This document shows, in pieces, positions 25,756-33,283 of a stretch of 64,000 nucleotides of DNA (position 1 is the first letter of the stretch; every line of letters begins with the position of its first letter). Location: IMG/VR virus record IMGVR_UViG_3300025671_011474, positions 25,924 through 89,923 of that record; one strand, written 5' to 3'. Origin of the DNA: a virus. The notes beneath the pieces were generated by a model, which worked only from the letters and a program-made list of their open reading frames with translations, was not told the DNA's origin and did not search any database. Position numbers and translations under genes: made by a program.

Positions 25756-27669
25756 ATGGCAGGGATTAATCATCTATATGACATGTACAATAAGAAGGGA
25801 TCTGATTTTATAAATCAACTCTTCAACCAGTTTGTGACTATTAACGAGAAGATGGACGGGTCTGCATTTTCTTTCGAAAGGGATAGGGAAAGCGGGAAGT
25901 TCAGGTTTTATAGAAGGGACCAGAGAAATCCAATAACCTTAGTGGATAGGACCCTCATGAAGTATTATGAGAAGCCTATACAATACATAGAGTCCCTCCC
26001 TCCCCATATCCTAGAGAGAATACCAAGAGGATGGAGATTTGGTCTTGAATACTTTGCCAATAAATCCCCAGTGGAAATTGTGTATGATCGTATACCAAAG
26101 AACAATCTGATACTTTCCTACGTACACCAGATGGGTGACGGGGGTAAAATCAAGAAAACCGTACAAGATAAGGACGAATTAAACAATTGGGCGGATCTCC
26201 TGGGTGTTGAAAAACCTCCGATTATATTCCAGGGAAGACTTGACGAAGAGCAAAAGTCGGAACTGATGGAATTCATGGAAACCCCGTTCAAGGAGTTGGT
26301 CGAGAAATTCCGTACAAATAGTTTTGTCCGATTTATAATAAAGACTCTAAATCCAGGTCTTACTAAGACAGCTCTGAATGATGATCTTGATAAGGATGTT
26401 GAGGGAATAGTTTTTAGATTTGGAGAACCTGATAAGGAAAATGACACTGTACTAGCCAAGATGGTGGATCCGGTTTTTACTGAACTGGCTAAGCAGAAAG
26501 CCCAGGAGAGGAGATCGAAGAAACCTAGCGATTTTTTGGGAATCACTATCATGGATGTGATGAATTTTATTCTCGAGGAGGGTATAGATTCATTTGAGGT
26601 TGAGGGTGAAACTGACGATGAGAGGTATATTTCATTCATGTCCGAGGTCTTTGTGAGGTTTTTGGATCTGTATTCTAAGAAATATAGTGGTACTGATTTT
26701 GAGGAACCAGATTATCTTAAAAGAGATGAATTTAGATTGAATCTTGATATGATTAAAGATAGCAGGGTTCTTAAGCTGGTTAAGAAGGATGATTCTTTTG
26801 AAGCCCTATTTAAGCTAATGCTCAATTCATTCAGAAAAATTAAGACCAGAGCAGGAGGTATCATTACCCCAGGGATGAAGGATCAACTCAATTCTCTCAT
26901 CAATCAGATAAAGGAACACATCAAAAAACCAAAAAAGAAGGTTAACGAGTCTCAATTTTTCTCTTTTAATGAGTTTAGAAAGGAGTTTATAGCACCGGTT
27001 AATTATTTAAAGGAGGAAGACGATTTATCCGATAGTGACGAGGACCACTTCCATTCTTATGATGAATTTATAAGTGCCTTGGAAACTATCGATACTAGTT
27101 CACCTAAGGAGGTGGGAATTTCTGAGGTGAGAGAGGATAATGAGGATGTGTCGAGAAAGATCAATGTTATTATGGGGAGATTCCAGCCATTCCATTCGGG
27201 ACATCTAAAGATGGCTAGATATATGATGGATAAGAACGGTAGCCCTTCTTATCTTTTGGTGGTTCATCCAGGACATAATAAATCTGGCAAATCTCCATTC
27301 GACCCTGCCACGGTTAAAAGATATATGGATTCCGTTGTTCAGAATAACGAGGAGATCGCTGGATATGAGATGATTACCAGAGGACTTTTGGGATCTGGAA
27401 TTGCAAAACTTATCTCTATGGGATATGATCCTCAATTGATTGGTGCTGGGGAGGATAGAATTGACGATTATTCAAAGCAGCTCGATTACATAAAGGTATC
27501 CGATATAAAGGACAAACTAGGTCCGGGCTTTTCTTTAGAGGAGACTCCTAGAGGAACATCAGGGACTAAGGTTAGACAAACCCTAGCAGATAGGGATTTT
27601 TCTAAATTTAAAAAGCTAGTCCCGAGAGAGATTTCCAACCTTTATAACGATCTGATAAAGGATGTATGA
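25756..27669 (+). CDS. RNA ligase-like / NMN adenylyltransferase-like fusion
   Basis: Two enzymes in one chain. N-terminal: EKMDGSAFSF with Lys32 as the likely adenylated lysine of the ligase/capping-enzyme superfamily, followed by WRFGLEYF and, near residue 215, EGIVFRFG (motif IV-like). C-terminal: INVIMGRFQPFHSGH (469-483) and ETPRGTSGTKVRQTL, the signatures of NMN adenylyltransferases. The linker (about 395-445) contains two copies of a leader-like motif (QFFSFNEFRKEF, HFHSYDEFISALE) resembling the capsid-targeting leaders. NMNAT makes NAD while RNA ligases use ATP or NAD-like chemistry, so a joint RNA-end or NAD role is conceivable. Both activities are predicted from motifs only. Confidence 0.75.
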   Translation: MAGINHLYDMYNKKGSDFINQLFNQFVTINEKMDGSAFSFERDRESGKFRFYRRDQRNPITLVDRTLMKYYEKPIQYIESLPPHILERIPRGWRFGLEYFANKSPVEIVYDRIPKNNLILSYVHQMGDGGKIKKTVQDKDELNNWADLLGVEKPPIIFQGRLDEEQKSELMEFMETPFKELVEKFRTNSFVRFIIKTLNPGLTKTALNDDLDKDVEGIVFRFGEPDKENDTVLAKMVDPVFTELAKQKAQERRSKKPSDFLGITIMDVMNFILEEGIDSFEVEGETDDERYISFMSEVFVRFLDLYSKKYSGTDFEEPDYLKRDEFRLNLDMIKDSRVLKLVKKDDSFEALFKLMLNSFRKIKTRAGGIITPGMKDQLNSLINQIKEHIKKPKKKVNESQFFSFNEFRKEFIAPVNYLKEEDDLSDSDEDHFHSYDEFISALETIDTSSPKEVGISEVREDNEDVSRKINVIMGRFQPFHSGHLKMARYMMDKNGSPSYLLVVHPGHNKSGKSPFDPATVKRYMDSVVQNNEEIAGYEMITRGLLGSGIAKLISMGYDPQLIGAGEDRIDDYSKQLDYIKVSDIKDKLGPGFSLEETPRGTSGTKVRQTLADRDFSKFKKLVPREISNLYNDLIKDV

Positions 27670-27679
27670 GATATATAAA
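27670..27679 (+). promoter_or_regulatory. Late-promoter-like box GATATATAAA
   Basis: It starts 1 nt after the stop of the fusion gene and ends 16 nt before the GTG start of the next leader-bearing gene. Confidence 0.55.
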
Positions 27680-27695
27680 AAAATAACTATTCAAA

Positions 27696-28232
27696 GTGGA
27701 AAAAAGAATTAGAAACTTCGCGGATTTCGTAGGAAGCAGAATAGACGAGGGAGATGGTTTTGGAACATTGCCATTCCTGCAAAAGAGAGATGGTGATCTA
27801 TTTTATTATTTCTTCCAGCTGGAGCTAGAGAATGGTGGTCAGAAGGGAATTATGTTCATGATAGGCAAATACTCCCAATATGAAACCATGGAGGGTCCTA
27901 AAAACTCATATGCTGTTTTAAACGTAAATGAGATTGCTCCTGAAATAATAGAGGATATTGCGATGGGTAAAGCGGAAATCCCTGAGATGAGTGACGGTAA
28001 ATTCAGATTGAGAGATAACGATATGTCCAGATATTTCGAACAAATTTCTAAAGCTATCCTGAGTTACCTTGAGAAGAATCCTAAGGTCATAAGAATATTT
28101 GATGAAATGCAGGATCATCTGGAAGTGGAAAATTACGGGGAGAATATGAAGTCCATATTGTTATCCTTTATTGGTCCGGAGTGGTCAATACAAGAAGGAT
28201 CTCACGAAGGAACTTTCATAATTAGCAGATAA
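27696..28232 (+). CDS. Protein with capsid-targeting-like leader (178 aa)
   Basis: The start is GTG, set by the promoter box and by the leader itself: MEKRIRNFADFVGSRIDE-GDG, with F-x-x-F and I-D-E before Gly. The rest has an alternating beta/alpha pattern (YYFFQLELENGGQKGIMFMI; YAVLNVNEIAPEIIEDIA), with a helical C-terminal half. I recognise no domain. It is monocistronic: a promoter precedes it and a gap of 56 nt follows it. Likely an internal head protein. Confidence 0.6.
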   Translation: MEKRIRNFADFVGSRIDEGDGFGTLPFLQKRDGDLFYYFFQLELENGGQKGIMFMIGKYSQYETMEGPKNSYAVLNVNEIAPEIIEDIAMGKAEIPEMSDGKFRLRDNDMSRYFEQISKAILSYLEKNPKVIRIFDEMQDHLEVENYGENMKSILLSFIGPEWSIQEGSHEGTFIISR

Positions 28233-28288
28233 GGTCGAAACAAAAATAACGACATCGATATAAATTTTAAATCTTAATAAAAAGGAAG

Positions 28289-28465
28289 ATGGAAACATTT
28301 GATCAAATTAAAGCAGTTCTAGAATCTGCTGAAGCTGACGTTGCTAAGTTTACTGAAAAAGGAAACAAGGCAGCAGGAACGAGAATTAGACAAGCAATGC
28401 AGGAAGTTAAAAAACTTGCGCAGCAGGTTAGACTCGATGTACAGGAGATGAAGAATAATTCTTGA
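28289..28465 (+). CDS. Histone H1-like (Hc1-type) protein, 58 aa
   Basis: Start METFDQIKAVLESAEADV, followed by AKFTEKGNKAAGTRIRQAM and VKKLAQQVRLDVQEMKNNS. The block EKGNKAAGTR-x-R is a strong signature of small Hc1-type histone-like proteins common in Bacteroidota chromosomes. The domain is a two-helix basic bundle that binds DNA or RNA. It has a good A-rich start region and is followed by a terminator, so it seems to be an independent gene. In a phage it could condense or protect DNA, or displace the host protein. Apparently host-derived. The length is normal for the family. Confidence 0.8.
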   Translation: METFDQIKAVLESAEADVAKFTEKGNKAAGTRIRQAMQEVKKLAQQVRLDVQEMKNNS

Positions 28466-28487
28466 TCCCCTTGAGGAAAAGAAGGAG

Positions 28488-28515
28488 AGGCAACCCAAGT
28501 GGTTGCCTTTCTTGT
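28488..28515 (+). terminator. Rho-independent terminator
   Basis: AGGCAACC and GGTTGCCT form an 8-bp stem with a CAAGT loop, followed by TTCTTG. The T run is interrupted, so it may be weaker than the others. Confidence 0.75.
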
Positions 28516-28523
28516 ATTAGAAG

Positions 28524-28533
28524 GATATATAAA
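28524..28533 (+). promoter_or_regulatory. Late-promoter-like box GATATATAAA
   Basis: It lies between the terminator and the next ATG, 17 nt before the start. It probably drives a run of small genes to about 30.9 kb. Confidence 0.55.
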
Positions 28534-28550
28534 CTGTAAAATATTAGAAA

Positions 28551-28757
28551 ATGGGATATTACGTTGCAAAAGTAAGTTTTGAGTCAACCGAGACCAAAAG
28601 AAATGGTGATCCGGTAATTCACAAATCTGAATTTTTAGTTGCTGCAGAGTCTGTGCTTGAGGTAGAGACAAAAGTAGCTGGGTTCCTAGAGGGAACTACT
28701 GGATTTTTTGAGACCACACAAATCTCAAAATCCAAAATAGAAGCTGTAATAGAATAA
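28551..28757 (+). CDS. DUF4494-like small protein (68 aa)
   Basis: The sequence MGYYVAKVSFESTETKRNGD, an EFLVAAESVLEVETKVAGFL helix and an ISKSKIEAVIE end resemble the DUF4494 family of small proteins common in Bacteroidota and their phages. The fold would be a beta sheet packed on one helix. The stop and the next ATG share a base (TAATG), showing coupling. The function of the family is unknown. The match was made by eye and is moderate. Confidence 0.55.
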   Translation: MGYYVAKVSFESTETKRNGDPVIHKSEFLVAAESVLEVETKVAGFLEGTTGFFETTQISKSKIEAVIE

Positions 28758-29293
28758 TGGCAGAAACAGGAAGCTATATACCACCCCAATCCCCCATCGC
28801 CATACAACCAGGTGACAAGGGCTTTGAAATAGTTGGTAAGGGATACAATAGATGGCTCTGGATGTATCCGGAATGGAAGAAAAGCAAGAAGAAGATCATC
28901 GATCCCAATGCTAACTGGGGCCTGAATGCTAAGCCGATGAGTCCTGCAGAAATTAAAAAAAAGATGAAGGGCCTTTATCTACAGGAAGATTCTGACGAGA
29001 AGATTGAAGGTGGGATCTCATCGGGTAAGAACTTGAGGGATATCGCTATCTTGCACACATACGATGATTCGATGGACCATGTTGATAGGGATGCCATAGA
29101 AAAGATGCTTTTACACTTAGAGAGACAGCTTCAGATTGGCATTGAGGTAGAAATGGAACATACCGAGGACGAGGAGATAGCTTCTGAGATAGCTAGGGAC
29201 CATCTGGCAGAAGATCCCAACTATTACACTAAACTTAAAAAAGTCGAAGAGGGTATGAAAATTATTATCCCATTCGAAAAATATAGAATTTGA
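28757..29293 (+). CDS. DUF5661-like protein (178 aa)
   Basis: The C-terminal half contains VEMEHTEDEEIASEIARDHL and EDPNYYTKLKKVEEGM, a pattern of EHT-x-D, IA-x-DHL-x-E-x-P-x-YY-x-K-L that I associate with DUF5661. The N-terminal 70 residues are a Pro/Lys-rich basic segment (PEWKKSKKKIIDPNANWG) typical of small phage proteins. It is tied to its upstream neighbour by a one-base overlap and to the following gene by a 1-nt gap. Related families occur in many T4-like and jumbo phages. The function is unknown. Confidence 0.55.
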   Translation: MAETGSYIPPQSPIAIQPGDKGFEIVGKGYNRWLWMYPEWKKSKKKIIDPNANWGLNAKPMSPAEIKKKMKGLYLQEDSDEKIEGGISSGKNLRDIAILHTYDDSMDHVDRDAIEKMLLHLERQLQIGIEVEMEHTEDEEIASEIARDHLAEDPNYYTKLKKVEEGMKIIIPFEKYRI

Positions 29294-29294
29294 G

Positions 29295-29729
29295 ATGCCA
29301 TCAGTAAGTAAAGCACAACAAGCAATTATGGGTCAAGCTTGGGCTCTAAGACAAAACGAGTTAAAGCTAAAGGAAATCGATCCTAGATACCGAGAGGAAA
29401 TTGAAAAGATTGCTTTTGGATACAAAGATAAGGACGGTAAGTTTATTGCCCCTATGACTGACAAGGAACTTAAAAAGTTTGCAAAAACAAAATCTAAGGA
29501 TCTACCTGAGAATGTAAAGGACGGTAAACCACTAAATGAGGAGGGTAATTCTCTCGGTGTTATTGATTCTAAGGATATTCCTTCCTTTACACCTAAGATG
29601 AATTTTGGTGATGGTATAAACCCGATTATCCCTTATTTAAGGCCAGATGCTAAAAAGAAAAAGCCTGGTGGAAAGAATCTTGCTAACTTGAAAGATTATC
29701 GGGATTGGATAAAATCTAGTAAGGGGTAA
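29295..29729 (+). CDS. DUF3008-like protein (144 aa)
   Basis: The start MPSVSKAQQAIMGQAWALRQ resembles the first helix of DUF3008 family proteins (P-A-x-S-K-A-Q-Q-x-x-M-G). The rest is Lys-rich, with a predicted disordered middle (KDLPENVKDGKPLNEEGNSL) and a basic tail. It shares its last base with the next gene (TAATG), so it is cotranslated. The function is unknown. The DUF match covers only the first 25 residues. Confidence 0.5.
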   Translation: MPSVSKAQQAIMGQAWALRQNELKLKEIDPRYREEIEKIAFGYKDKDGKFIAPMTDKELKKFAKTKSKDLPENVKDGKPLNEEGNSLGVIDSKDIPSFTPKMNFGDGINPIIPYLRPDAKKKKPGGKNLANLKDYRDWIKSSKG

Positions 29730-30148
29730 TGTCTCAGATAAAATCATATAAAGATTACGAACCTAGGGAGGAATACCTGGAGGATAATAGGAGAGATATA
29801 GATCTGGATAAAATTAGGAAGGGAATTGAGTACCTTGATATACTAGACCTCGGGTTTGATGATATAACCTCTCATCAGCAGGAGCTTAATAATACCTTGA
29901 AATTTCAGAGAAAATCACAACCTGACGTAGATGGATACGGGGACGTCTTTTATACAATACACCCTACTGGTGTGGTTAGAAGGTATAACCCGGTTGAAGT
30001 TAGAGGTAACGAAGAAACCCCCGAGGGTCAAGGTAATCCTATCCGTACATATCCCGGTCCATTTAGGAATTCAACCGAATATAAGAAGGGACTTAGATAT
30101 CTCTTCAATTATTTAAGAAGGAAAGAATTAAGGGGAAATTACAGATAA
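29729..30148 (+). CDS. Hypothetical protein with MSQIKSYKDY start (139 aa)
   Basis: The first residues (MSQIKSYKDYEPREEYLED) echo the capsid-targeting leader (I-K-S-Y-x-x-Y) but lack a clean L/I-x-E cut site, so I leave it outside the confirmed set. The protein is charged, with many Arg/Lys and Tyr. The middle part contains GDVFYTIHPTGVVRRYNPVEV, a beta-hairpin-like region. I recognise no family. It is the last of a tightly coupled set of four small genes. Confidence 0.45.
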   Translation: MSQIKSYKDYEPREEYLEDNRRDIDLDKIRKGIEYLDILDLGFDDITSHQQELNNTLKFQRKSQPDVDGYGDVFYTIHPTGVVRRYNPVEVRGNEETPEGQGNPIRTYPGPFRNSTEYKKGLRYLFNYLRRKELRGNYR

Positions 30149-30176
30149 ATAGAAAGTAACTAGAAATATTTAAAAC

Positions 30177-30410
30177 ATGGGATGTGGTTGTAATAAAAAA
30201 AGAAATCTATCTTCTGCTAAACCTAGCTTGTCTGCGGAAAAAAGCGGTAGCGATCTAACCGGGAGCTGGGTGATTGATAATAAGGATAGGAAGCTTTTGG
30301 TGATCTCTCCGATATACGACTCTTATAATGATATAATAGGGTATATCACCAAAGACGAATCCCAGAACACTGTTAGAATATTTTCTAAAAACATAAAAAC
30401 AACATTATAA
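30177..30410 (+). CDS. Small cysteine-headed protein (77 aa)
   Basis: It begins MGCGCNKKRNLSSAK, a C-x-C near the start, with no further cysteines. The C-terminal 50 residues form an apparent beta sheet (GSWVIDNKDRKLLVISPIYD; IIGYITKDESQNTVRIFSKN). An A-rich 28-nt gap precedes it. Proteins starting MGCGC are common in Bacteroidota phages, but the function is unknown. The N-terminal C-x-C could hold a metal or undergo oxidation. Confidence 0.5.
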   Translation: MGCGCNKKRNLSSAKPSLSAEKSGSDLTGSWVIDNKDRKLLVISPIYDSYNDIIGYITKDESQNTVRIFSKNIKTTL

Positions 30411-30415
30411 TCGAT

Positions 30416-30913
30416 ATGGAAAATCTATATTATCCCACAGGACAATCCCCAGCAGGTAGAACATTAGTTTGTCTCTGTTGTGAAGATGATACCCCTGTTA
30501 TGGAGTCTGGATGTTCACCCGAGATGGTAGAATCCGCATATAAATCATGGCTAGATGAAAATGACTATTGTGTAGAAAAATGGCAGATTGAGGAAGAGAT
30601 TCTGGAAAAATGTGACTGCGATTCCTATTCTCTCAAGGAAATGGACGGTGGAGCTCCTGCGGGAGATATGGGTGGCGGATCCTTTGCTACGCTTAATACT
30701 GTCTCCGGTATGGGCCCGGTGGAAGCACCAGGAGCTGGAGGGACTAACGCTGATTTCTACAACGGACCAGTTGGATCGGGGGATAAATTCGATACCTTAA
30801 CCGTTGGCACCCCTGCGGCAAGGAAGGGATTAAAGAAAAAGAAGAGAGATCGTGTAGTGAAGGACTTTGGAACCTTTGTGGAAGCCATGAAGAAGCTACA
30901 GCTCAAGAAATAA
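30416..30913 (+). CDS. Cys- and Gly-rich hypothetical protein (165 aa)
   Basis: The N-terminal 75 residues carry seven cysteines (LVCLCCEDD, SGCSPEM, DYCVEKW, KCDCDSY), suggesting a zinc-binding or disulphide domain. The middle is Gly/Pro-rich linker (GGAPAGDMGGGSFATLNTVS). The end is very basic (RKGLKKKKRDRVVKDF). It starts 5 nt after the previous gene and is followed by a terminator. The N-terminal Cys-rich and C-terminal basic layout suggests nucleic acid binding, which is inference. The family is not recognised. Confidence 0.5.
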   Translation: MENLYYPTGQSPAGRTLVCLCCEDDTPVMESGCSPEMVESAYKSWLDENDYCVEKWQIEEEILEKCDCDSYSLKEMDGGAPAGDMGGGSFATLNTVSGMGPVEAPGAGGTNADFYNGPVGSGDKFDTLTVGTPAARKGLKKKKRDRVVKDFGTFVEAMKKLQLKK

Positions 30914-30940
30914 AGACAAAATTTCATACTCACATTAGAA

Positions 30941-30967
30941 AAGGTGACACAAAGTCACCTTTTTTTG
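30941..30967 (+). terminator. Rho-independent terminator
   Basis: AAGGTGAC and GTCACCTT form a short stem with a 5-nt loop, followed by a T run. It ends the 28.5-30.9 kb block of small genes. Confidence 0.85.
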
Positions 30968-31019
30968 TGTTCTTATTCATTGGAACATTTTTCGAAATAG
31001 TAGTGAATAAAAAACAAAA

Positions 31020-31376
31020 ATGATAAGTACAACTATTTATTCACCTTTAGAGATGATGGAGAGAATCCTAGAAAATCGAAACGGACTTGTTAATAGCAAG
31101 GAATATTTCATTCGGGAGGAAGATAAATCATATCTTATAGAAATTCCAGTTCCTGGATACAAGAACGATGACATCGATGTGGAGCTTGATGGTAGCACAT
31201 TGGTTATAGAGGGAAGAGGCAATGATTCCCACTGGACCGGAGATTTCACCAAGAGGTTTAGAATACCCAATGAGGTGAATTCTGATAAAATTAAGGCTGT
31301 TATCACGGAGGGAGTACTAACGATTTCTTTGGATAAGAAAAAAGAATCGCTACCTAGGAGAATTAAGATCTCATAA
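31020..31376 (+). CDS. hsp20: Small heat shock protein (Hsp20/alpha-crystallin)
   Basis: The alpha-crystallin domain is clear from residue about 40: SYLIEIPVPGYKNDDIDVEL, DGSTLVIEGRG, FTKRFRIPNEVNSDKIKAVI and the family consensus GVLTISL. The length (118 aa) is short, with a reduced N-terminal arm and a basic end (PRRIKIS). Hsp20 genes occur in T4-like cyanophages and other myoviruses. The gene is flanked by terminators on both sides, so it is an independent unit. Probable role: prevents aggregation during capsid or tail synthesis. Confidence 0.85.
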   Translation: MISTTIYSPLEMMERILENRNGLVNSKEYFIREEDKSYLIEIPVPGYKNDDIDVELDGSTLVIEGRGNDSHWTGDFTKRFRIPNEVNSDKIKAVITEGVLTISLDKKKESLPRRIKIS

Positions 31377-31407
31377 AGACGAAATTTTTCAACCACCTAC
31401 TAATAAA

Positions 31408-31436
31408 AAGCTCGCCCGAAGGCGGGCTTTTTTGTT
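31408..31436 (+). terminator. Rho-independent terminator after Hsp20
   Basis: AAGCTCGCC and GGCGGGCTT pair (one G-U) around a CGAA loop, followed by TTTTTTG. Confidence 0.85.
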
Positions 31437-31455
31437 AAATGTGAATTATTTTTAG

Positions 31456-31674
31456 ATGTCAAGAGAAATTGAAATGTTACAAAGGATAGCCAAGGAACAT
31501 GCCTCGGAGCTAGAAGAAAAAATGAAGAACCCTCAGTATAAAATGATGATAGATCGGGATTCCTGTATAAGGAAGCTTTCGATAATACTGGGCACCAACT
31601 ATCTGAAGACCACTGCACTCTTTGATAAGGAGGTAAAGAAATATCAGGATATTCTTAGGAGAAATAATTTCTAG
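31456..31674 (+). CDS. Small helical protein (72 aa)
   Basis: A helical, Lys/Glu/Arg-rich protein (MSREIEMLQRIAKEHASELE) without cysteine clusters or a leader motif. It sits 1 nt before the TTG of the MBD4-like glycosylase gene, so the two are translated together. No family is recognised; an accessory role to the glycosylase is only context-based. Confidence 0.5.
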   Translation: MSREIEMLQRIAKEHASELEEKMKNPQYKMMIDRDSCIRKLSIILGTNYLKTTALFDKEVKKYQDILRRNNF

Positions 31675-31675
31675 G

Positions 31676-32059
31676 TTGGAGAGGTTAATTCAAGAGGATT
31701 ATGTAGATAAGCCATGGGAAATGGTCGTAATCTGCATACTCCTTAATCAAACGACCAATTTGCAGGTCCGGAGAATACTGCCGGAGTTATTTAATCTGAT
31801 TAAGGATCCTGTTACCTGTTCCAAGATGGATCCTGACTTGATCGCAAAGGTGATAAGGCCCACCGGATTTTATAACATTAAGGCAAGGAGGATAGTTGAT
31901 ATGTCAGGTGTGTGGATTTCCGGTTTTAAAGACCCCTCAGACTTGCCTGGCGTTGGTAAATATGCTATTGAATCCTGGGAGATCTTTGTCAATGGAAATT
32001 TTTCAATATCACCCAGTGATAAGAAGCTAAGGGGATATCTGGAGAGTATGAACCACTAG
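31676..32059 (+). CDS. HhH-GPD DNA glycosylase, MBD4/TDG-like
   Basis: The single domain reads ILLNQTTNLQVRRILPELFN, VIRPTGFYNIKARRIVDMSG, then LPGVGKYAIES (helix-hairpin-helix, about 90-100) and PSDKKL with Asp115. The order matches the catalytic domain of the MBD4/MIG family, in which that Asp is catalytic. The usual activity is removal of thymine or uracil opposite guanine. The absence of the iron-sulphur Cys cluster fits MBD4 rather than endonuclease III. The start is TTG. It is convergent with the amidase gene, overlapping by 4 nt. In a phage it may protect against or repair deaminated or modified bases. Confidence 0.75.
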   Translation: MERLIQEDYVDKPWEMVVICILLNQTTNLQVRRILPELFNLIKDPVTCSKMDPDLIAKVIRPTGFYNIKARRIVDMSGVWISGFKDPSDLPGVGKYAIESWEIFVNGNFSISPSDKKLRGYLESMNH

Positions 32060-32889
32060 AGAGATCTTAACATCTGTATCATTTGTTGTGAAGGGTAGCA
32101 GTCTCTGATATCTGCCCTTACGTTGGAATGTGACCACAGTCCCTGAAATCCCTGTAAAGCTTGTGGTGAGAGATCAAATGGATTACTATTGAGATAATCG
32201 ATTGCTTGCAAATATCTGGTATCCTCTTCGCTATTTTCGATTAGCTTTTTCCCTTTGCTATCGGTTATTCCGTTCTTGTTCATCCATTTCTTCTGATCCC
32301 TTACTGATAAACCCTCGGGCATTTGGATTTCGCTCCTCCCGATCTCCTTTAATAATCCCCTCTTTAGATCTATATCATGTTTTTTCGCTAGTAGCAATAT
32401 TAGGTACCGGAGTGACTCTATTTGATGATCCGAATATGAATGGAAATACCTTTCCCCTTTGAATGGATCCTTTAATATTTCCACCTGTCCTTTGGGTATC
32501 TTTATATTGCCCTTGGTAAAGAATTCTCCATCCGTGCTCTTAGTAAGCTCCCCGTAATTACAGATCTCGATAGCTATACTTTTTTGGTTGAGAAAGGTAT
32601 TGCTTTTGTTTTTTATGAAGAGGTGATGTGACCAATGTTCTGAGTTGAATGCCTCTAGTATCTTACCGTCGTGTTTTTTATTCTTTGCGTTAATTGGATC
32701 GGGACCACCTATTACGTAAGAAGCTCCGGATCTTATTTTATTTGTTGATTCCTTTCGGTCTCTGCCCCAGCTATCTATTGTCCAGTCTGGTCTATGGTGT
32801 CCTCCTGTGTGATGTATGAATATCGAATCTTTAAAGTTGGGATCCGAATAATAAGATCCCTCATTGATGGGATGTTTGATTATTTCCAC
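32056..32889 (-). CDS. N-acetylmuramoyl-L-alanine amidase endolysin
   Basis: An Amidase_2 fold on the minus strand. DSIFIHHTGGHH near residue 22 carries the first zinc His. IAIEICNYG is the central strand. HSNVRADIRDCYP near 255 gives the second His and the Asp/Cys position. At 277 residues it has an insertion between about 90 and 215 and no visible cell-wall-binding repeat. It should cut the amide between MurNAc and L-Ala. Together with the upstream minus-strand gene, it is a lysis-type unit inverted relative to the flanking genes. Amidases with GHH are typical of phage lysins. Confidence 0.85.
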   Translation of the reverse strand: MEIIKHPINEGSYYSDPNFKDSIFIHHTGGHHRPDWTIDSWGRDRKESTNKIRSGASYVIGGPDPINAKNKKHDGKILEAFNSEHWSHHLFIKNKSNTFLNQKSIAIEICNYGELTKSTDGEFFTKGNIKIPKGQVEILKDPFKGERYFHSYSDHQIESLRYLILLLAKKHDIDLKRGLLKEIGRSEIQMPEGLSVRDQKKWMNKNGITDSKGKKLIENSEEDTRYLQAIDYLNSNPFDLSPQALQGFQGLWSHSNVRADIRDCYPSQQMIQMLRSL

Positions 32890-32901
32890 TTTACCAGCTC
32901 C

Positions 32902-33225
32902 TTATTTTTCCCCCTTCTGCTGAGGTAGAAGCTCCTCGTTTATTCGTCTCTTAAGATATTTAATTATTTTCTTCGGTTCTCCGTTATTCTCTTTGACTAT
33001 CCTATTAAACTCTTCCTCCTCGGAAAGGGTATCCAGATAGTTGTATAGGTCGGTTGTTTGGAACATTGAGTCCACTACTTGGGGCATTTGAGTATATGCT
33101 GGGCGGTAGTTCCTGGAATTAACGCTGTCCTTGTACCATTCACCCGGTACTACAACGCTACCTGGAGCTTCCGAAACGTAATATTCTAATAAGAAATCTT
33201 CGAAACTTTTGATGTTAGCTTTCAT
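32902..33225 (-). CDS. Small protein with capsid-targeting-like leader (107 aa)
   Basis: The N-terminus MKANIKSFEDFLLEYYVSE-APGS is a textbook leader match (F-x-x-F-L-L-E and a second V-S-E before Ala). It stands 13 nt before the amidase gene on the minus strand, so the pair is cotranscribed. The rest is hydrophilic, rich in Tyr/Asn and acidic residues. Being paired with an endolysin, it could be a packaged partner that helps at entry or lysis. A promoter-like box lies only 6 nt before its ATG. The family is unknown. Confidence 0.6.
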   Translation of the reverse strand: MKANIKSFEDFLLEYYVSEAPGSVVVPGEWYKDSVNSRNYRPAYTQMPQVVDSMFQTTDLYNYLDTLSEEEEFNRIVKENNGEPKKIIKYLKRRINEELLPQQKGEK

Positions 33226-33231
33226 ATACTT

Positions 33232-33242
33232 CTATATATCCT
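33232..33242 (-). promoter_or_regulatory. Late-promoter-like box on minus strand
   Basis: Read on the minus strand it is GATATATAG, 6 nt before the ATG of the 107-aa gene. This is closer than the usual 17-24 nt, so any transcript would be nearly leaderless or start elsewhere. Confidence 0.4.
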
Positions 33243-33283
33243 CCAACCTGATCTGGTTAGGATATAATAAATCTAAATATTTG

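Noticed and set aside
26118-26639. 173-aa open frame on the minus strand
   Set aside because: It is antisense to the ligase half of the fusion gene, is Ser-rich as mirrored codons predict, and has no promoter or family match.
29729-30148. Further member of the leader set
   Set aside because: The start MSQIKSYKDY resembles a leader but no L/I/V-x-E cut site follows in the expected range.
33209-33283. Upstream start for the polymerase exonuclease gene
   Set aside because: It overlaps a divergent gene and a promoter-like box and encodes unlikely residues (FIYFYISSN). ATG 33284 gives the natural start MIVDIENKG.
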